Assembly: GCA_031270825.1 (NCBI GenBank)
Contig: JAISXH010000011.1
Coordinates: 76,231 to 140,230, forward strand
Reading direction: 5' to 3'
Origin: Bifidobacteriaceae bacterium
GTDB lineage: Bacteria > Actinomycetota > Actinomycetes > Actinomycetales > WQXJ01
DNA: 64,000 bases
Shown: positions 25,325 to 34,234 of the stretch, piece by piece
Layout: every line of letters begins with the position of its first letter
Numbering within the stretch: the first letter of the stretch is position 1
Notes under the pieces: generated by a model
Database searches by the model: none
Seen by the model: only the letters and a program-made list of their open reading frames with translations
Told to the model about the DNA's origin: nothing
Program-made: the position numbers and the translations under genes

Positions 25325-26116
25325 TTATTTGAGTGCCCCTGCTGTCATTCCCCGTTCGAAGTGCTTCTGCAGGCCAACATAAGCGGCAACTTCTGGTATG
25401 GCCGCCAAGACCGCGCAGGCCAATATCTTGGTTTGGTCGTCGTTGTACATCGACTTGAACGAATTCGGCAATTGGGTGACGACCATTAGGCCTTCTTCCT
25501 GGCCGAGAAGGACAAGCGGAAGCAAGTAAGCGTTCCAGCAATTGATGAGGACCAAGACGATGATGGCGACCGCCATCGGCTTGGTCAGCGGCAAAATGAT
25601 ACTCCAAAACTGCCGGATAGTGCCGGCGCCATCGATTCGCGCCGCCTCGAGGATGGAGTCCGGAATACCATCGATATAGTTGCGCGTCAACAGGACCGTG
25701 AACGGAATCTGCAAGGCCGCAAGCGGAATGATAACCGCCCACACCGTTCCGGCGGCACCGGTTTTCGCGGCCATCGAGACCAGGGGGATCAGGAGCACGA
25801 CTTCAGGCATCGTCAAGGCGCCCATCAGCGCCCAGAAGTAGATCTCCTTGTGCCGTATCCGAAGCTTTGAGAACCCGTAGGATGCCATCATTGTGAGCAC
25901 ATACACAATACATATGGTGGCGACCGCGATCATCGCGGAATTCCTGAAGTATGTGACGAACCCGGGAAGCGCTATGACAGCCCTATAGTTGGCCCACCCA
26001 GCGCCTTGCAGAGATCCGCGGGCCATGGTGTACATGGGGAGGAGGAAGGGAATGACAAGGACTGCGGTGATAACGGTCATGCCGAGTCGGTGAAGTCGGC
26101 CGCGAATCTCAAACAC
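25325..26116 (-). CDS. Sugar ABC transporter permease (MalG type)
   Basis: A 263-residue carbohydrate permease with six membrane helices and the EAA loop (ILEAARIDGAGTIRQFWSIILPL). It starts 8 bases inside the end of the upstream permease gene, so the two are coupled. The GC content here looks lower than in the flanking housekeeping genes, compatible with horizontal acquisition of the operon. Confidence 0.87.
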   Translation of the reverse strand: MFEIRGRLHRLGMTVITAVLVIPFLLPMYTMARGSLQGAGWANYRAVIALPGFVTYFRNSAMIAVATICIVYVLTMMASYGFSKLRIRHKEIYFWALMGALTMPEVVLLIPLVSMAAKTGAAGTVWAVIIPLAALQIPFTVLLTRNYIDGIPDSILEAARIDGAGTIRQFWSIILPLTKPMAVAIIVLVLINCWNAYLLPLVLLGQEEGLMVVTQLPNSFKSMYNDDQTKILACAVLAAIPEVAAYVGLQKHFERGMTAGALK

Positions 26117-27173
26117 GGCCGGCCGCCTTCGGTGCTCGTGGGCGCCGCTCGCGGGTGGAGAGGCTCATCAGCACAGAGGTCCCGAGCGCGAGCACGAACA
26201 GCATCACCGATAACGCGGAGGCATAGCCGTAACGGCTCGATGTTCCAAATAGGACGTTGTAAATGAGGGTTCCCAGGAATTCCGAGGAATGGGCTGGGCC
26301 TCCGGAGGTTATGAGATAGGGGTAGTCGAATAGCTTTAGGGACGTGATACCGTGGAGAATGGCGAGAGTGGCAATGGTCGGCCGGGTGGCGGGGACAATG
26401 ATGGACCAGAGCACTCTGATATTGCCGGCGCCGTCGATTTTCGCGGCTTCGAGGGTTTCCCGGTCGATTTGCCCCATTGACGCGAAGAACAAGATGAAGG
26501 CGATTCCAACCGAACTGAACACTTGGGCGGCGACGACGACCCACAAAGAAGTGGTCGGCTGTATCCAGTTCGGCGTGACATCGCCTAGCCCGATCTTTGG
26601 CAGGAGGCCCTGCAGCCATCCCGCCCAGACCCTGGTCCCGTTGGCCTCGACAGCGATGAGGCCGAGCCGCTCAAGGAACCAATTGATTGGACCGTCTGCG
26701 GCGAAGACCTGGCGATGCACCGGGGCCATGATGGCTGGCGCGATGACCGACGGCACAAAGATGATCACCTTGAAGATCGTTGGCAGGTAGATCCTCGAGT
26801 GCATGAGCGCCGCCAGGACTATGCCGAGGATCACGATCAACGCATAGGAAACAAGGAAGAACAGGGCGGTGTGCCAAATGCTGGTCCAAAACAGGCGGTC
26901 ATCCAGCGCCTGGGCGTAGGAGTCGAATCCTTCGACCGCAGGTGGGTAGACCGGACGCCACCGCGGCGGCATCAAAGACACGTAGCCCACATAGCCGACG
27001 CAGGCGTAGACCAGACCGGTCGAGAACAACACCGCCGGCAGCATCCAACCGAGTCCGCTCGGGATTCGACCCTTACGGGGGCCTTTGCCGGGACTGCGCC
27101 GGCCGGGGATTGCCCACTGGGCGGTGAGCGATCCCCGGCGGCGGCCTGGCAACTCTTGCAGATTGGCAGACAT
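26109..27173 (-). CDS. Sugar ABC transporter permease (MalF type)
   Basis: A 354-residue permease with a basic N-terminal extension of about 40 residues and at least six membrane helices. The EAA loop (LEAAKIDGAGNIRVLWSIIVPA) is present. It pairs with the next permease to import the ligand of the lipoprotein encoded upstream. No ATPase gene is in the operon. Confidence 0.87.
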   Translation of the reverse strand: MSANLQELPGRRRGSLTAQWAIPGRRSPGKGPRKGRIPSGLGWMLPAVLFSTGLVYACVGYVGYVSLMPPRWRPVYPPAVEGFDSYAQALDDRLFWTSIWHTALFFLVSYALIVILGIVLAALMHSRIYLPTIFKVIIFVPSVIAPAIMAPVHRQVFAADGPINWFLERLGLIAVEANGTRVWAGWLQGLLPKIGLGDVTPNWIQPTTSLWVVVAAQVFSSVGIAFILFFASMGQIDRETLEAAKIDGAGNIRVLWSIIVPATRPTIATLAILHGITSLKLFDYPYLITSGGPAHSSEFLGTLIYNVLFGTSSRYGYASALSVMLFVLALGTSVLMSLSTRERRPRAPKAAGRV

Positions 27174-27219
27174 AGCGTTTTCAGGCGTCGGGTGGTGTGG
27201 ATGGCGTGGGTGATGTGGC

Positions 27220-28575
27220 CTAGAAGTCCGTGCGGAACACCTCAGACTCAGCTTGCTTGGCGATTTCGGCGGTACTGGCGCCAGGCTCGCTCAGCGCCCG
27301 CTGAGCGGCCACTACCAGCGCGTTGTTGGTCTCCGAGGTGATCGCCATCAGCCGCCAGCCGTCGGGATTGGCGCCTTCGTCGAAGAGCTCAGTAAAGGCA
27401 GGTATCTGAATCTCCGGGTCGACCAGACCTAGATTGTCCCACTCCGGTTGCACGCCGGTAAGCGCCGGCAGCAGGTCGATGGCGTTCACCACGGTCTGTT
27501 GGCCGGTCTTGGTGGAAGTGAGCCAGAGCACGAACGTCTTCGCGGCTTCGAGATTCTTGGTGTCTTTGTTGATGGCCATGCCGTAATCGACATCCCCGAA
27601 CGGCTTGGCCGGGTGGCCGTCTCCGGCGAAGTCCGGGCTGGCCATCGGCATCATGGTGAACGGGGTCGGGTTTGAGACGCCGGCCGCCTCCATCGACGCG
27701 ATCATCCCATCTCGCTTGGCGTACTGGGCGTACCAGGTGCCCATATGCACCATAGCGGCTTGGCCGGAGAGGAACTCGTTGTTTGCTTCAGGGTACTGTT
27801 TGATCGACACAACGTTCTGAGCGAAGACTCCGTCCGCCAGCATCTCTCGGAGTTTGTCAAGAATAGCCACAAATGTCGGGTCATCGAAGCTTCTCTCGCC
27901 CAGAACGGCTTCGAGGAAGTAGTCATGGTCGTAAGACTGCGAAATCGTGTGCATTAGATCGATAATGAAACAGTCGAGGCTGGCCACGCCCATGGTCAAA
28001 CACGTCACTCCGGCGGCGCCGAATGTTTCGCAAGCGGCCTTTAGGTCGTCATATGTCGCTAGCTCTGTTGAAACACCATGGGTATCAAACAGGTCCTTGT
28101 TGATCCAGAAGAAGCCCGTGGCGACTCCACCGACCGGCAGGGCCACGATCGCTCCGTCATAGGTCAGCTGATCGACATAGCCGGGCCCAAATTGGTCTTT
28201 CCAGAGCGGCCCCAATTCCTCTTCGGCTATTGACGCCAGATCCATCCCATATGGGCCGAGCAATTCTCGCCCGGTCACTCCGCCGGTCGCGACCGGAAAC
28301 ACGTCTGGCCCCCGTCCGCTCTGCATGGCCGCCTCCATCGCCGGAGCGTAGTCCACGTTTTCGTAGTTGGTGTACTCGACCTTGATGTCTGGGTGGTCTT
28401 TCATGAACTCGGCGGCCCAGAGCTCGCCGACCGAGGTGTCTGGGGCGTAGCCCCACCAGACGACCGTCGCTTGGTCGGCGGCGTCATCTTTCGGGGTGTC
28501 CTCGGCGCAGCCGAGCATGGTTGCCATACCGACGGTGATCGCGGCGACGAACGGCACTGTTCTGTTCTTCTTCAC
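27220..28575 (-). CDS. Sugar ABC transporter substrate-binding lipoprotein
   Basis: A 451-residue solute-binding protein from the GTG at 28575, chosen for the AGAGAGGAAG Shine-Dalgarno region about 8 bases upstream. The lipoprotein signal ends in ATMLGC with Cys at 23. It is the first gene of the GH1 operon and captures the sugar outside the membrane; beta-glucosides are likely from the GH1 context. Confidence 0.87.
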   Translation of the reverse strand: MKKNRTVPFVAAITVGMATMLGCAEDTPKDDAADQATVVWWGYAPDTSVGELWAAEFMKDHPDIKVEYTNYENVDYAPAMEAAMQSGRGPDVFPVATGGVTGRELLGPYGMDLASIAEEELGPLWKDQFGPGYVDQLTYDGAIVALPVGGVATGFFWINKDLFDTHGVSTELATYDDLKAACETFGAAGVTCLTMGVASLDCFIIDLMHTISQSYDHDYFLEAVLGERSFDDPTFVAILDKLREMLADGVFAQNVVSIKQYPEANNEFLSGQAAMVHMGTWYAQYAKRDGMIASMEAAGVSNPTPFTMMPMASPDFAGDGHPAKPFGDVDYGMAINKDTKNLEAAKTFVLWLTSTKTGQQTVVNAIDLLPALTGVQPEWDNLGLVDPEIQIPAFTELFDEGANPDGWRLMAITSETNNALVVAAQRALSEPGASTAEIAKQAESEVFRTDF

Positions 28576-28954
28576 GCGTCTTCCTCTCTGAAGTGCGGGG
28601 CGCCTGCCCCACGGTCCAACGGTCATGAGTTCAGGTGTTGGCGGCGACCCGGGACACTGCCTGCGGCTGGCGCGGCTGCGGTAGTCGGTTCTCAGCGCCT
28701 GGCGAGAAGCTGCCGGTGGAAATGGAACCAGTGAGGGGCGGGCGGCACAAGGGCTTCGCCAGCCCCGAGCGGGTGCGAGTGGGCGGATCCTGGAAGCGAC
28801 ACGATCGGATTGGGGCGGCCTTGGGGGAGGGGTCTGACAGACTGGGCGCCGACGGTCGATTGGGCAGGACGGACGTGTCCTGTTCGTTGATCCTCAGATT
28901 GACCTGCGTGAATCTACGACCGCCAGAAGTGCCTGCCGGGCCCGGCCGTGGGCC

Positions 28955-28984
28955 GGCGCAAGCCCTCAAGGGGCGGCTTGCGCC
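28955..28984. repeat. Perfect 10-base inverted repeat
   Basis: GGCGCAAGCC and GGCTTGCGCC are separated by a 10-base loop. There is no T-run on either side. It could be a terminator-like or processing hairpin, or part of an unrecognised RNA. Confidence 0.5.
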
Positions 28985-29288
28985 GTTCAAGGCCACGTCG
29001 CCATAGGCCCGTCGAAGCGCGTCTATAAAGAAACATTTATCGCGTTGTGATAAGGAAAGAGGCAGCGTTAGGCCGTCTCGATGCCCAAATGGCGACGTTA
29101 TCATTCAGGGGCGGCCGGCGTTGATGCCACTGGGGTCGCGGATGGAGTCTCGTGGCCCCCTGCGGGGCCTCGCCAAGTTGTCGAGCTGGCGGCAGAGGGA
29201 CGGGTTTGGCGGCCGGGCGCCGGGTGGGGGCCCCGGATAGCGCGCCGCCGGCGCCCTTGGGACGAATCCGTCGGCGGCGGCCCTGGGC

Positions 29289-29294
29289 TAGGCT
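29289..29294 (+). promoter_or_regulatory. -10 box of a leaderless glyS transcript
   Basis: TAGGCT lies 8 bases before the ATG at 29303 with no Shine-Dalgarno sequence between them. The identical hexamer at the same spacing precedes dnaG. Confidence 0.5.
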
Positions 29295-29302
29295 TAGGCG
29301 CC

Positions 29303-30691
29303 ATGGCCTCTGCTTCCTCCACCATCGACGCGGTTATCTCCCTGGCCAAGCGGCGGGGTTTCGTCTTCCCGTGCGGCGAGATCTACGGCGGCACCAGATC
29401 GGCCTGGGATTACGGGCCGCTGGGCGTGGAATTGAAGGAGAACATCAAGCGGCAATGGTGGCAGTCGACGATCACGGCACGCGATGACGTGGTGGGGCTG
29501 GACTCCTCGGTCATCTTGCCCCGTCAGGTCTGGGAGGCCTCCGGCCACGTCGAGGTCTTCACCGACCCGCTAGTCGAATGCACCAACTGCCACAAGCGTT
29601 TTCGCGAGGACACCCTGCTGGATGAATACAAGGAGCGCAAGCACCGGGCCCCCGACGGCGGCCTGGCCGGGCTGCCCTGTCCGAACTGCGGCCTCAAAGG
29701 CGCCTGGACCGAGCCGAAGCAATTCTCCGGCCTGCTGCGAACTTTCTTGGGGCCGGTTGAAGACGAGAAGGGCCTGCACTACCTGCGCCCGGAGACCGCC
29801 CAGGGGATTTTCATAAACTTTGCCCAAGTGGTGGCGGCGTCGCGGAAGAAGCCGCCATTCGGCATCGGGCAAGTTGGGAAGTCGTTTCGCAACGAAATCA
29901 CCCCCGGCAACTTCATCTTCCGGACCCGCGAATTCGAACAAATGGAGATGGAGTTCTTCGTGGTGCCGGGCACAGACGAAGAGTGGCATCAGTACTGGAT
30001 CGACGAGCGGACCCGCTGGTACACCGATCTGGGACTGAAGGCGGAGAATCTGCGGCACTACGAGCATCCCCAAGAGAAGCTGTCGCATTATTCGAAGCGC
30101 ACGGTGGACATCGAATACCGTTTCCACTTCCAAGGTTCCGAATGGGGCGAACTGGAGGGGATCGCCAACCGGACGAACTTTGATCTGACCACCCACTCGC
30201 AGCACTCGGGCCAGGATCTGTCGGTGTTCGACCAGGCCAGCGGGGAGCGTTACGTGCCCTATGTGATCGAACCGGCGGCGGGGCTGTCCCGGTCGGTGAT
30301 GGCCTTCCTGGTGGACGCCTACACGGTAGACGAGGCGCCGAACACCAAAGGCGGGGTGGACCAGCGCACGGTGCTCAAACTCGACCCGCGGCTGGCGCCG
30401 GTGAAGGCGGCGGTGCTGCCGTTGTCCCGGGACGCCAGGTTGTCGCCCAAAGCCCGCGACCTGGCGGCGGAATTGCGCCGCCGCTGGAACGTTGATTTTG
30501 ATGACGCCGGCGCGATCGGCCGGCGCTACCGTCGCCAGGACGAGGTCGGCACGCCGCTGTGCGTGACGATCGATTTCGACTCGCTTGAGGATGACGCCGT
30601 CACCATCCGCCAGCGTGATTCGATGGCCCAAGAGCGGGTCGGGATCAGCCAGGTGACAGAACGCTTGGCGGCTCTGCTCGCGGGGGCATGA
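29303..30691 (+). CDS. glyS: Glycyl-tRNA synthetase, homodimeric class II
   Basis: A 462-residue alpha2-type glycyl-tRNA synthetase. It charges tRNA-Gly with glycine using ATP. Class II motifs are visible: [17 protein letters not shown] and [25 protein letters not shown] (motif 2 region), and [11 protein letters not shown] near motif 3. The C-terminal anticodon-binding domain follows. A CTNC pair in the insertion may bind metal. The ATG at 29303 fits the leaderless -10; a longer upstream frame lacks family residues. The stop overlaps dusB (ATGA). Confidence 0.95.
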   Translation: MASASSTIDAVISLAKRRGFVFPCGEIYGGTRSAWDYGPLGVELKENIKRQWWQSTITARDDVVGLDSSVILPRQVWEASGHVEVFTDPLVECTNCHKRFREDTLLDEYKERKHRAPDGGLAGLPCPNCGLKGAWTEPKQFSGLLRTFLGPVEDEKGLHYLRPETAQGIFINFAQVVAASRKKPPFGIGQVGKSFRNEITPGNFIFRTREFEQMEMEFFVVPGTDEEWHQYWIDERTRWYTDLGLKAENLRHYEHPQEKLSHYSKRTVDIEYRFHFQGSEWGELEGIANRTNFDLTTHSQHSGQDLSVFDQASGERYVPYVIEPAAGLSRSVMAFLVDAYTVDEAPNTKGGVDQRTVLKLDPRLAPVKAAVLPLSRDARLSPKARDLAAELRRRWNVDFDDAGAIGRRYRRQDEVGTPLCVTIDFDSLEDDAVTIRQRDSMAQERVGISQVTERLAALLAGA

Positions 30692-31827
30692 GGCTGGGCG
30701 CCTTGAGGCTGGGGCCCCTGCAAGCCCCGGCGCCGGTCGTCCTGGCGCCCATGGCGGGGGTGACCAACTTGCCGTTCCGGCTGCTCTGCCGGTCCTTCGG
30801 CCGGGGGCTGTTCGTCGCCGAAATGGTCACCAGCCGGGGCCTGATCGAAGGCAACGCCGCCACCCGTAGCGCCCTGCGCCAAGACCCTTCCGAACAGCCG
30901 CGTTCGGTCCAGCTTTACGGGGTGGAGCCGGCCACCGTGGCGGCGGCGGTGGCGCTGATCCGCCGCGAGCGCCTGGCCGACCACGTCGACCTCAACTTCG
31001 GCTGCCCGGTCCCCAAGGTCACCCGTCAAGGCGGGGGAGCGGCCCTGCCCTGGAAGCTGGAGCTGTTCCGGCGGATAGTCGGTCAGGCGGTCGCGGCCGC
31101 GGGCGACATCCCGGTCACCGTCAAGCTGCGCCTAGGTATTGACGCCCAGCATTTGACCTTCTTGGAGGCCGGTTTGGCGGCCGAGTCCGAAGGCGTCGCC
31201 GCGGTCGCCTTGCACGCCCGCACGGCCGCGCAGCACTACTCCGGCAAGGCCGATTGGACTCAGATCGCGCTGTTGAAGCAGGCCCTCAAGTCGGTTCCGG
31301 TGTTGGGGAACGGCGACGTCTTCAGTGCCGACGATGCCGCCGCCATGGTCCGCGAAACCGGTTGCGACGCGGTGGTGGTGGGCCGGGGAGCCTTGGGCCG
31401 GCCGTGGCTTTTCGCCGATTTGGAGGCGGTCTTCGCGGGCCGTCCCGAGCGGGTGCGGCCGGGCCTGGCCTTTGTGATGGATGTGATCCGCCGCCATGCC
31501 GTCGGTCTGGTCGACTTCTTCGGCTCCGAGGAAAGGGGCCTGAGGGAAATGCGACGCCACATGAGTTGGTACTTGCGGGGATACCCGGTTGGCGGGCAGT
31601 CCCGGGCGGCCGCCCACCAACTGACGTCGCTGCAGGACTTGGACCGCCTCTCCGCCGCCTTGGACGGGGACCTGCCCTATCCGGGGGAGCCGGCCGAGTC
31701 GCCCCGCGGCCGTGCCGGCGGCGTCAAGCGGCCCCGCCTGCCCGAGGGCTGGCTCGACTCGCGCGCTTTGACCCCTGCTCAGGCCCGTTCCCTGGCCGGC
31801 GCCGAACTTCCGCTCTCAGGAGGCTGA
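30688..31827 (+). CDS. dusB: tRNA-dihydrouridine synthase
   Basis: A 379-residue FMN-dependent tRNA-dihydrouridine synthase of the DusB/Nifr3 type. It reduces uridines in the tRNA D-loop with NADPH. The N-terminal TIM barrel has APMAGVTN, the catalytic Cys106 in NFGCPVPKV, and GNGDVF and [10 protein letters not shown] phosphate-binding motifs; a helical tRNA-binding domain follows. It is coupled to glyS by a 4-base overlap. Confidence 0.92.
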   Translation: MRLGALRLGPLQAPAPVVLAPMAGVTNLPFRLLCRSFGRGLFVAEMVTSRGLIEGNAATRSALRQDPSEQPRSVQLYGVEPATVAAAVALIRRERLADHVDLNFGCPVPKVTRQGGGAALPWKLELFRRIVGQAVAAAGDIPVTVKLRLGIDAQHLTFLEAGLAAESEGVAAVALHARTAAQHYSGKADWTQIALLKQALKSVPVLGNGDVFSADDAAAMVRETGCDAVVVGRGALGRPWLFADLEAVFAGRPERVRPGLAFVMDVIRRHAVGLVDFFGSEERGLREMRRHMSWYLRGYPVGGQSRAAAHQLTSLQDLDRLSAALDGDLPYPGEPAESPRGRAGGVKRPRLPEGWLDSRALTPAQARSLAGAELPLSGG

Positions 31828-31837
31828 CGGGCCGGGA

Positions 31838-31900
31838 CTCCGCCGGACGCGGGCCGGACGCGGGCCGGGGGCGGGCCGGGGGCGGCATCGTCCGCCGGAG
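31838..31900. terminator. Candidate bidirectional terminator after dusB
   Basis: CTCCGCCGGACG (31838-31849) and CGTCCGCCGGAG (31889-31900) pair with one mismatch around an interior of imperfect GCGGGCCGG tandem repeats, followed by CCGTTTTGG. It lies between the convergent dusB and permease genes. Confidence 0.4.
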
Positions 31901-32037
31901 CGAAACCGTTTTGGGCTGGGTCGGGGCGACCTCGGCGCCGCCAAACGATCGTTTCCGGCGGTTCGCGACCCGTCCACTACGGTGGCGCCGCCAACAGCGG
32001 GCGCCGGCCGGACGGCATCGCGCATAAGGGGGCGGGT

Positions 32038-33432
32038 TCAGGCGTCGGCCGGGGTCAGCTGGCGCAGGCCTTGGATCAAGGAGGGGATCGCGACGGCGGT
32101 GATCAAGGCCATGCCTGCCAGCGTCACTCCCAGAGGGGCGATCCAAACCACCGGATCGAACCCCAACGTGGCCGGCCAGGCGGGCGCTTGGGCCACTCCG
32201 GCCAGGCCGATCCCGGTGGCCAGGCCGATCATGGCCACTCCGGCCAGGGCCACCGCAGTGGCCGTGACCGCCAGGATGAAAGCCTCGGCGAAGCCCGCCA
32301 GCAGGACTTGGCGAGAAGTCGCCCCCGAGAGTTTGAGAACGCGGGCCTCGGCCGCCCGGCTGCGGGCGGTGGCGACCACCGTCAGAACGGATCCGACCAG
32401 GGCCAACACAACGGGCACTCCGGCCAGAACCACCCCGGAGATATCGCGGGCCTGGACCCAGCCGCGGCCGGCCGGATCGAGGGCGCTGCGAGCGAAATAG
32501 ATCGACAGGGTGGCGCCGGCCAGCAACGCCCCGACCAGGATCAGATTGAACGCCTCGAGTGAGCGCCGGGCCTGAAAAGCGGCCCCGGAGCGGCCCAAGG
32601 ACAGGGCCGGCATCCGGTGCCGGGGCAGGAAAACGGTCCAGGCGCGGATCAAGAAAGGGCAGTAGACCGGCGCGCTGAGCGCGAAGAACACCGCCAGCAG
32701 GACAGTGGTCGCGCCGGCCAGGCTGGCGCCTATGTTGGCGCCTTCGATAGTCCCCGCCCCCAGCGCGTCCAGCCCCGGCAGGACGGCGGTCAACGTGCCG
32801 GTCACCAGCGCCCCCAGGCCGCAAGCGGCCGCCAACCAGGAGCGCCGGCGCGACCGCGGCCTGGGCGGTTGCAACGGGAGCGGCTTGAGCGCCTCGATCG
32901 GCTCGACCGAACGGGCCTGGCTGGCGCCCTGAGTCGCGGCGATCAGAGCCAGGCCCAAGGTGATGACGAAAGCCCCCACAATGGCGTAGGCGTCGGTCTG
33001 GCCGCGCAGATTGCCCCGACCCGACCCGGCCCAGGCGATGAAGCGCACGGCCTGGGGCGCCACCGCCCAACCGAGCACAATCCCGATCACGGACGAAACC
33101 GCCGCGATCCCGACCACTTGATGGGAGAACTGGGTGGCGGCGCCGCTCGGGGTCAGGCCCGCGATCGCCAGGCGGGCTACCCGCCGCCGCGTGCGCTGAG
33201 CCGCCTGGTAGACCGACACGGTGGCCGTGGCCAATCCCGCCAGCAGCACCAATGCCAGCAAGGTGGCGTCGTACTGGTCCATCAGACCGACTTCCTCCTC
33301 CGCCAGCGACTCATTCAGCGTGCGCATCGAGAAGGTGATGGTGAGCAAAGCCGCGGTGAGCCCCAGCAGCGGCCCCGCCGCCATCCACAGGCGCAAGTTG
33401 GTGAACATCTCACGCATGGCGACCGGTGTCAT
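32038..33432 (-). CDS. FtsX-like ABC transporter permease
   Basis: A 464-residue membrane protein with two FtsX-type halves and about eight to ten helices, typical of MacB/LolCE-like export or mechanotransmission systems. It starts 4 bases inside the end of the ATPase gene (ATGA), so they form one transporter. The extracellular segments are short, unlike MacB proteins with a large periplasmic domain. The substrate is unknown; peptide, lipoprotein or antibiotic handling are possibilities. Confidence 0.75.
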   Translation of the reverse strand: MTPVAMREMFTNLRLWMAAGPLLGLTAALLTITFSMRTLNESLAEEEVGLMDQYDATLLALVLLAGLATATVSVYQAAQRTRRRVARLAIAGLTPSGAATQFSHQVVGIAAVSSVIGIVLGWAVAPQAVRFIAWAGSGRGNLRGQTDAYAIVGAFVITLGLALIAATQGASQARSVEPIEALKPLPLQPPRPRSRRRSWLAAACGLGALVTGTLTAVLPGLDALGAGTIEGANIGASLAGATTVLLAVFFALSAPVYCPFLIRAWTVFLPRHRMPALSLGRSGAAFQARRSLEAFNLILVGALLAGATLSIYFARSALDPAGRGWVQARDISGVVLAGVPVVLALVGSVLTVVATARSRAAEARVLKLSGATSRQVLLAGFAEAFILAVTATAVALAGVAMIGLATGIGLAGVAQAPAWPATLGFDPVVWIAPLGVTLAGMALITAVAIPSLIQGLRQLTPADA

Positions 33433-34199
33433 TCGTCGTCTCCATAAGCGGTCTGGTCCAAGGCGGCGAGGATTTCCTCGGCGCTGGGGCGCTCCAGGGT
33501 CGCTCCCAAAGATCCGTCGACAACGGTGATCACCCGATCGGCTTGCGAGGCCAGGTGGAGGTCGTGGGTGGCCAGCACGATGGCCGCGCCTGCCGCCGAC
33601 AGCTTGAGCAGAGATTTCAAGACCAATTTCGAATCGGCGGTGCTGAGGCGGCCCGTCGGCTCGTCCGCGAACACGATCTTGGGGTGTTGGGTCAACAAGC
33701 GGGCCAGGGAAATCTTGGCCGCTTGCGGCGGCGTCAGTTGCTCAGGCGTCTTCTTGGCCAAGTCCTTGGCGCCCAACTCTTCCAAGCTGCGCATCGACAA
33801 TTCGCGGTTCGACCAGGCCGACCGCCCGGCCAGTTGCCCGGGCAACTCGACGTTTTGGAGGGCCGTCAGGGAGGGCACCAAAGGCGGGTTGATCAGCAGC
33901 AGCCCCACGTTCTCGCGCAGCATCGCGGCCAGGGTCGAGCGCGAAGCGCGGGCCAAGTTGGTCTCCAGCAGGACCACATGTCCCTCCGTCACGGGCTCCA
34001 GCCCGGCCAAACAGCGCAACAGCGTGGACTTGCCGGATCCGGACGGTCCCACCAGGGCCAGCATCTCGCCGGCGCGCAGGCTCAGCGAGACCCCGGAGAA
34101 GACGTGCAGGGGGTGTTTGGCGTCCTTCATCCAGAAGACTTTGGAGATCTTGTGGGCGCTGAGAACAGTCGGTCCAGGGGCGAGCACGGCTTGATCCAC
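33429..34199 (-). CDS. ABC ATPase with degenerate Q-loop and signature (LolD-like)
   Basis: A 256-residue ATPase of the LolD/MacB class. Walker A GPSGSGKST (51-59), Walker B IVFADE (175-180) and an H-loop THD are intact. The usual LSGGQ signature is LTPPQ (155-159), and the Q-loop region reads LLLIN (about 100-104) without the Gln. Both changes touch residues that sense and close on ATP, so hydrolysis may be slow or regulated. The GTG start fits a leaderless -10 (GATAAC) 9 bases upstream. It is divergent from dgt. Confidence 0.75.
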   Translation of the reverse strand: MDQAVLAPGPTVLSAHKISKVFWMKDAKHPLHVFSGVSLSLRAGEMLALVGPSGSGKSTLLRCLAGLEPVTEGHVVLLETNLARASRSTLAAMLRENVGLLLINPPLVPSLTALQNVELPGQLAGRSAWSNRELSMRSLEELGAKDLAKKTPEQLTPPQAAKISLARLLTQHPKIVFADEPTGRLSTADSKLVLKSLLKLSAAGAAIVLATHDLHLASQADRVITVVDGSLGATLERPSAEEILAALDQTAYGDDE

Positions 34200-34208
34200 G
34201 CGCTTAAG

Positions 34209-34226
34209 GTTATCTGGCCTGATAAC
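34209..34226. promoter_or_regulatory. Symmetric divergent promoter, dgt and ABC ATPase
   Basis: The dyad GTTATC-TGGCCT-GATAAC gives a GATAAC -10 box on each strand. The plus-strand box ends 8 bases before the dgt ATG (34235) and the minus-strand box 9 bases before the ATPase GTG (34199), so both mRNAs would be leaderless. Confidence 0.55.
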
Positions 34227-34234
34227 GTGCCTGC

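Larger units (their letters stand above)
28576..29302. other. Divergent intergenic region between the GH1 operon and glyS
   Basis: About 730 bases without a supportable gene; the open frames lack protein-like features and start codons fitted to signals. It holds a 10-base perfect hairpin (28955-28984), a dyad TTATC-N7-GATAA at 29037-29053 that could be a regulator site, and the -10 box of glyS (29289-29294). No T-box leader for glyS was recognised. Confidence 0.6.

Noticed and set aside
28576-29302. Possible T-box or other riboswitch before glyS
   Set aside because: No T-box core or specifier structure was found, and the -10 box 8 bases before the ATG leaves no leader RNA.
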